A stretch of 64,000 nt of DNA from an uncultured Myxococcales bacterium (GTDB lineage Bacteria; Myxococcota_A; Polyangia; Polyangiales; Polyangiaceae). The stretch covers positions 1 through 64,000 of the forward strand of contig CALMUT010000228.1 in assembly GCA_937872925.1 (NCBI GenBank), in the 5' to 3' direction. Made by a program: the position numbers and the translations under genes. The notes below the pieces were generated by a model. The model saw only the letters and a list, made by a program, of their open reading frames with translations. It had not been told where the DNA came from and made no database searches. Shown in pieces: positions 62,659 through 64,000 of the stretch (positions are counted from its first letter, which is position 1; each line of letters starts with the position of its first letter).

Positions 62659-63690
62659 TCAAAGCGACTTACAGCAGCGGGTGCCAAGACTATAGTCGAA
62701 ATAGCTGGGAGCATGACTGGATACCTTCGACTCACAGCCCGACCGTGTGCTGCGCGAGTAGAAGCCTCCAACGAATACTCCCTCGGGATCCTCCACCCAC
62801 TCGTCCAAGTTCCCGACCATGTCGAACACGGCGTCGTCCCCCCAGCGGCTAGCGCACTCGGCGGTCGCACCGGTTTTACGCAGCAAAGGTCTGCCCCCCG
62901 CCGCGACCTGGTTCAGTCGCGGATCCGTATGGTTGATGGATGCGTTGCCGTGCAGGGCCGCTGCCGGATGCGCTTCCCGGAACACGTTGCAGCGACCGTG
63001 CTCGTATTTGTCACCATAGGGGAACTTGCGCCCCGCGGAGCCACGACACGCCCGCACCCACTCGTCTTCGCTGCACAGGCGCTTGCCCGCGTTTTCACAG
63101 GCGCGTTTTGACAGCCCGCGCGTCATGTAACCATTGGGCACGACGCCTGCCCGGGAAACCGCGCGCACATCGAAGTCTTGTTGCAGCTGCCAGCTCGCCG
63201 GCTCCGGTACGGCGGTGCTGCGTGCGAGTTCTGTTTCGCCACTTGCCCGCGCGTTTCTCCAACGCCCGTAGGTGCGCTGCAGGATGCTGCGCTCGGGGTG
63301 GTAATACGGGGAAACGAGCCTGCCCTGCGCCGTGTCCACCAAGCTACTTTCGTAGCGATCAATGCAGTAGGCCGATCCGATCCCAACCATGTCTTCGGGG
63401 CATGCACCACCCGCTGGGCGCCAGGGGCCGGGCAGGACTCGCTGCCCTGGATGGGCGCCGGGGCCAAGATCGCCCCCGTCCGGCAGGTACAAGAGCTGCG
63501 GGGGCCCAAGGGGCGACGCAGAGCTCGCGGAAGCCGGGCTAGCGGGTCTCGGCGCAACCCCCTGGCCCGCGGCAGAGCTGCCTGCAGCGGGCGGCTTGGG
63601 CGACAACAGCCGGAGGCCGGCGTACGCAAGCACGCCTCCGGCTGTGGCTGCGAGCACGATGTGGAAGCCACTGCGCGAACGAGCTTTCAC
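62659..63690 (-). CDS. FGE/SUMF1-family membrane-anchored protein
   Basis: 343 residues. An N-terminal helix (about 9-28) is an anchor or signal, with a Pro/Ala/Ser linker to about 95. The rest fits the formylglycine-generating-enzyme fold: MVGIGSAYCIDRYE, AGKRLCSEDEWVRACRG, FPYGDKYEHGRCN, VFDMVGNLDEWVED and GGFYSRSTRSGC, ending GTRCC. The C-terminal cysteine pair differs from the C-x4-C pair of catalytic FGE, so activity on sulfatases is doubtful. The family also acts as non-catalytic binding modules. The unknown 216-residue gene follows with 3 bp spacing. Confidence 0.8.
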   Translation of the reverse strand: MKARSRSGFHIVLAATAGGVLAYAGLRLLSPKPPAAGSSAAGQGVAPRPASPASASSASPLGPPQLLYLPDGGDLGPGAHPGQRVLPGPWRPAGGACPEDMVGIGSAYCIDRYESSLVDTAQGRLVSPYYHPERSILQRTYGRWRNARASGETELARSTAVPEPASWQLQQDFDVRAVSRAGVVPNGYMTRGLSKRACENAGKRLCSEDEWVRACRGSAGRKFPYGDKYEHGRCNVFREAHPAAALHGNASINHTDPRLNQVAAGGRPLLRKTGATAECASRWGDDAVFDMVGNLDEWVEDPEGVFVGGFYSRSTRSGCESKVSSHAPSYFDYSLGTRCCKSL

Positions 63691-63743
63691 GTGACGACCT
63701 TGCGCTGCCGCTTCGTCACGTGGAGGCGCGCGCGACTTTCGCC

Positions 63744-63965
63744 TTACTTACCGCGATAGACGATCAGGCCGTGGCTCAGATCGTAGGGGGAAACCGCGAC
63801 CCGCACGCGATCTCCGGGCAGAACGCGGATGTGGTGGCGCCGCATGCGCCCGGAGAGCTGCGCACGTACGACGGCGCCGCCTTGGTCCACTTTGATGGTG
63901 TATTGACCACCACCGAGAGCGTCTTGAATGACGCCCTCCATTTCCAGAAGATCACCTTTACTCAT
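63744..63965 (-). CDS. infA: Translation initiation factor IF-1
   Basis: 73 residues, single S1/OB fold. MSKGDLLEMEGVIQDALGGGQYTIKVDQGGAVVRAQLSGRMRRHHIRVLPGDRVRVAVSPYDLSHGLIVYRGK matches IF-1 length and order: G-R-M-R-x-H-x-I-R in strand 3 and V-x-P-Y-D-L-x-x-G at the end. It binds the 30S A site during initiation. Its upstream region lies at the window edge. Confidence 0.94.
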   Translation of the reverse strand: MSKGDLLEMEGVIQDALGGGQYTIKVDQGGAVVRAQLSGRMRRHHIRVLPGDRVRVAVSPYDLSHGLIVYRGK

Positions 63966-64000
63966 GTTGCAAACCGTCTGCCGCGAACGCGGCTAAGGTA

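Overview
The window is high-GC chromosomal DNA that most likely comes from a large-genome member of the Myxococcota (Polyangia/Sorangium-like or relatives). The inference rests on several traits. There are two Hanks-type Ser/Thr kinases. MYXO-CTERM-like C-terminal tails (glycine/cysteine motif, transmembrane helix, Arg/Lys-rich end) occur at 868-1365 and 18560-20194. Many lipoproteins are present, including secreted ones rich in Gly-Gly-Thr repeats. There are also relatives of Myxococcus gliding proteins: a GltJ/AgmX-type zinc-ribbon/GYF protein and a FrzS-type pseudo-receiver with a long coiled coil. No insertion sequence, prophage, CRISPR array, rRNA or tRNA was found, so this reads as ordinary chromosome. 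Genes are dense on both strands, often with 4-bp ATGA or GTGA stop/start overlaps.

Region by region. Positions 1-3.5 kb hold two tandem Gly-rich repeat proteins, then a minus-strand secreted redox group: a YceI-like protein, a predicted outer-membrane barrel with an N-terminal CxxCH heme motif, and a small CxxCH/TSP3-type protein with a MYXO-CTERM-like tail. Positions 3.7-7.5 kb hold a bacterial CULT-domain (cereblon thalidomide-binding fold) protein overlapping rsmG, an AmgK-like sugar kinase, an unknown protein and a PilZ protein. Positions 7.6-14 kb hold small lipoproteins, Hsp20, an acyltransferase, a radical SAM protein, a FIST sensor and RlpA. Positions 14.2-20.2 kb hold a Ser/Thr kinase with an FGE-like C-terminus, hutF-hutG (last steps of histidine breakdown) and a secreted PHP phosphoesterase. 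Positions 20.2-29.3 kb hold an acyltransferase/SDR pair, PhoD, an MscS channel, a GH35-like enzyme, a Sua5/YciO protein, FdxA and a lipoprotein.

Positions 29.4-41.4 kb hold a 975-residue unknown lipoprotein, a kinase translationally coupled to PBP1A, PgeF, the GltJ-like protein, a GNAT, a GDSL hydrolase and a thiolase. Positions 41.7-48.4 kb form a minus-strand block of two large hydrazine-synthase-alpha-like (HzsA-like) heme lipoproteins separated by a HEAT-repeat protein. Positions 48.5-59.1 kb hold HisIE, the FrzS-like protein, a BtuF-like protein, two transporters, Bpt and a nucleoside-salvage operon (pnp-cdd-amidohydrolase). Positions 59.2-64 kb hold a small basic protein, an ECF sigma/FecR pair behind a long palindrome, a lipoprotein, an FGE-family protein and infA.

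The most distinctive content is the two separate groups of exported c-type heme proteins (0.9-3.5 kb and 41.8-48.4 kb), the CULT protein, the unlinked gliding-machinery homologues, and the kinase-PBP1A overlap. Functional statements rest on motif recognition by eye; no database or structure search was run.
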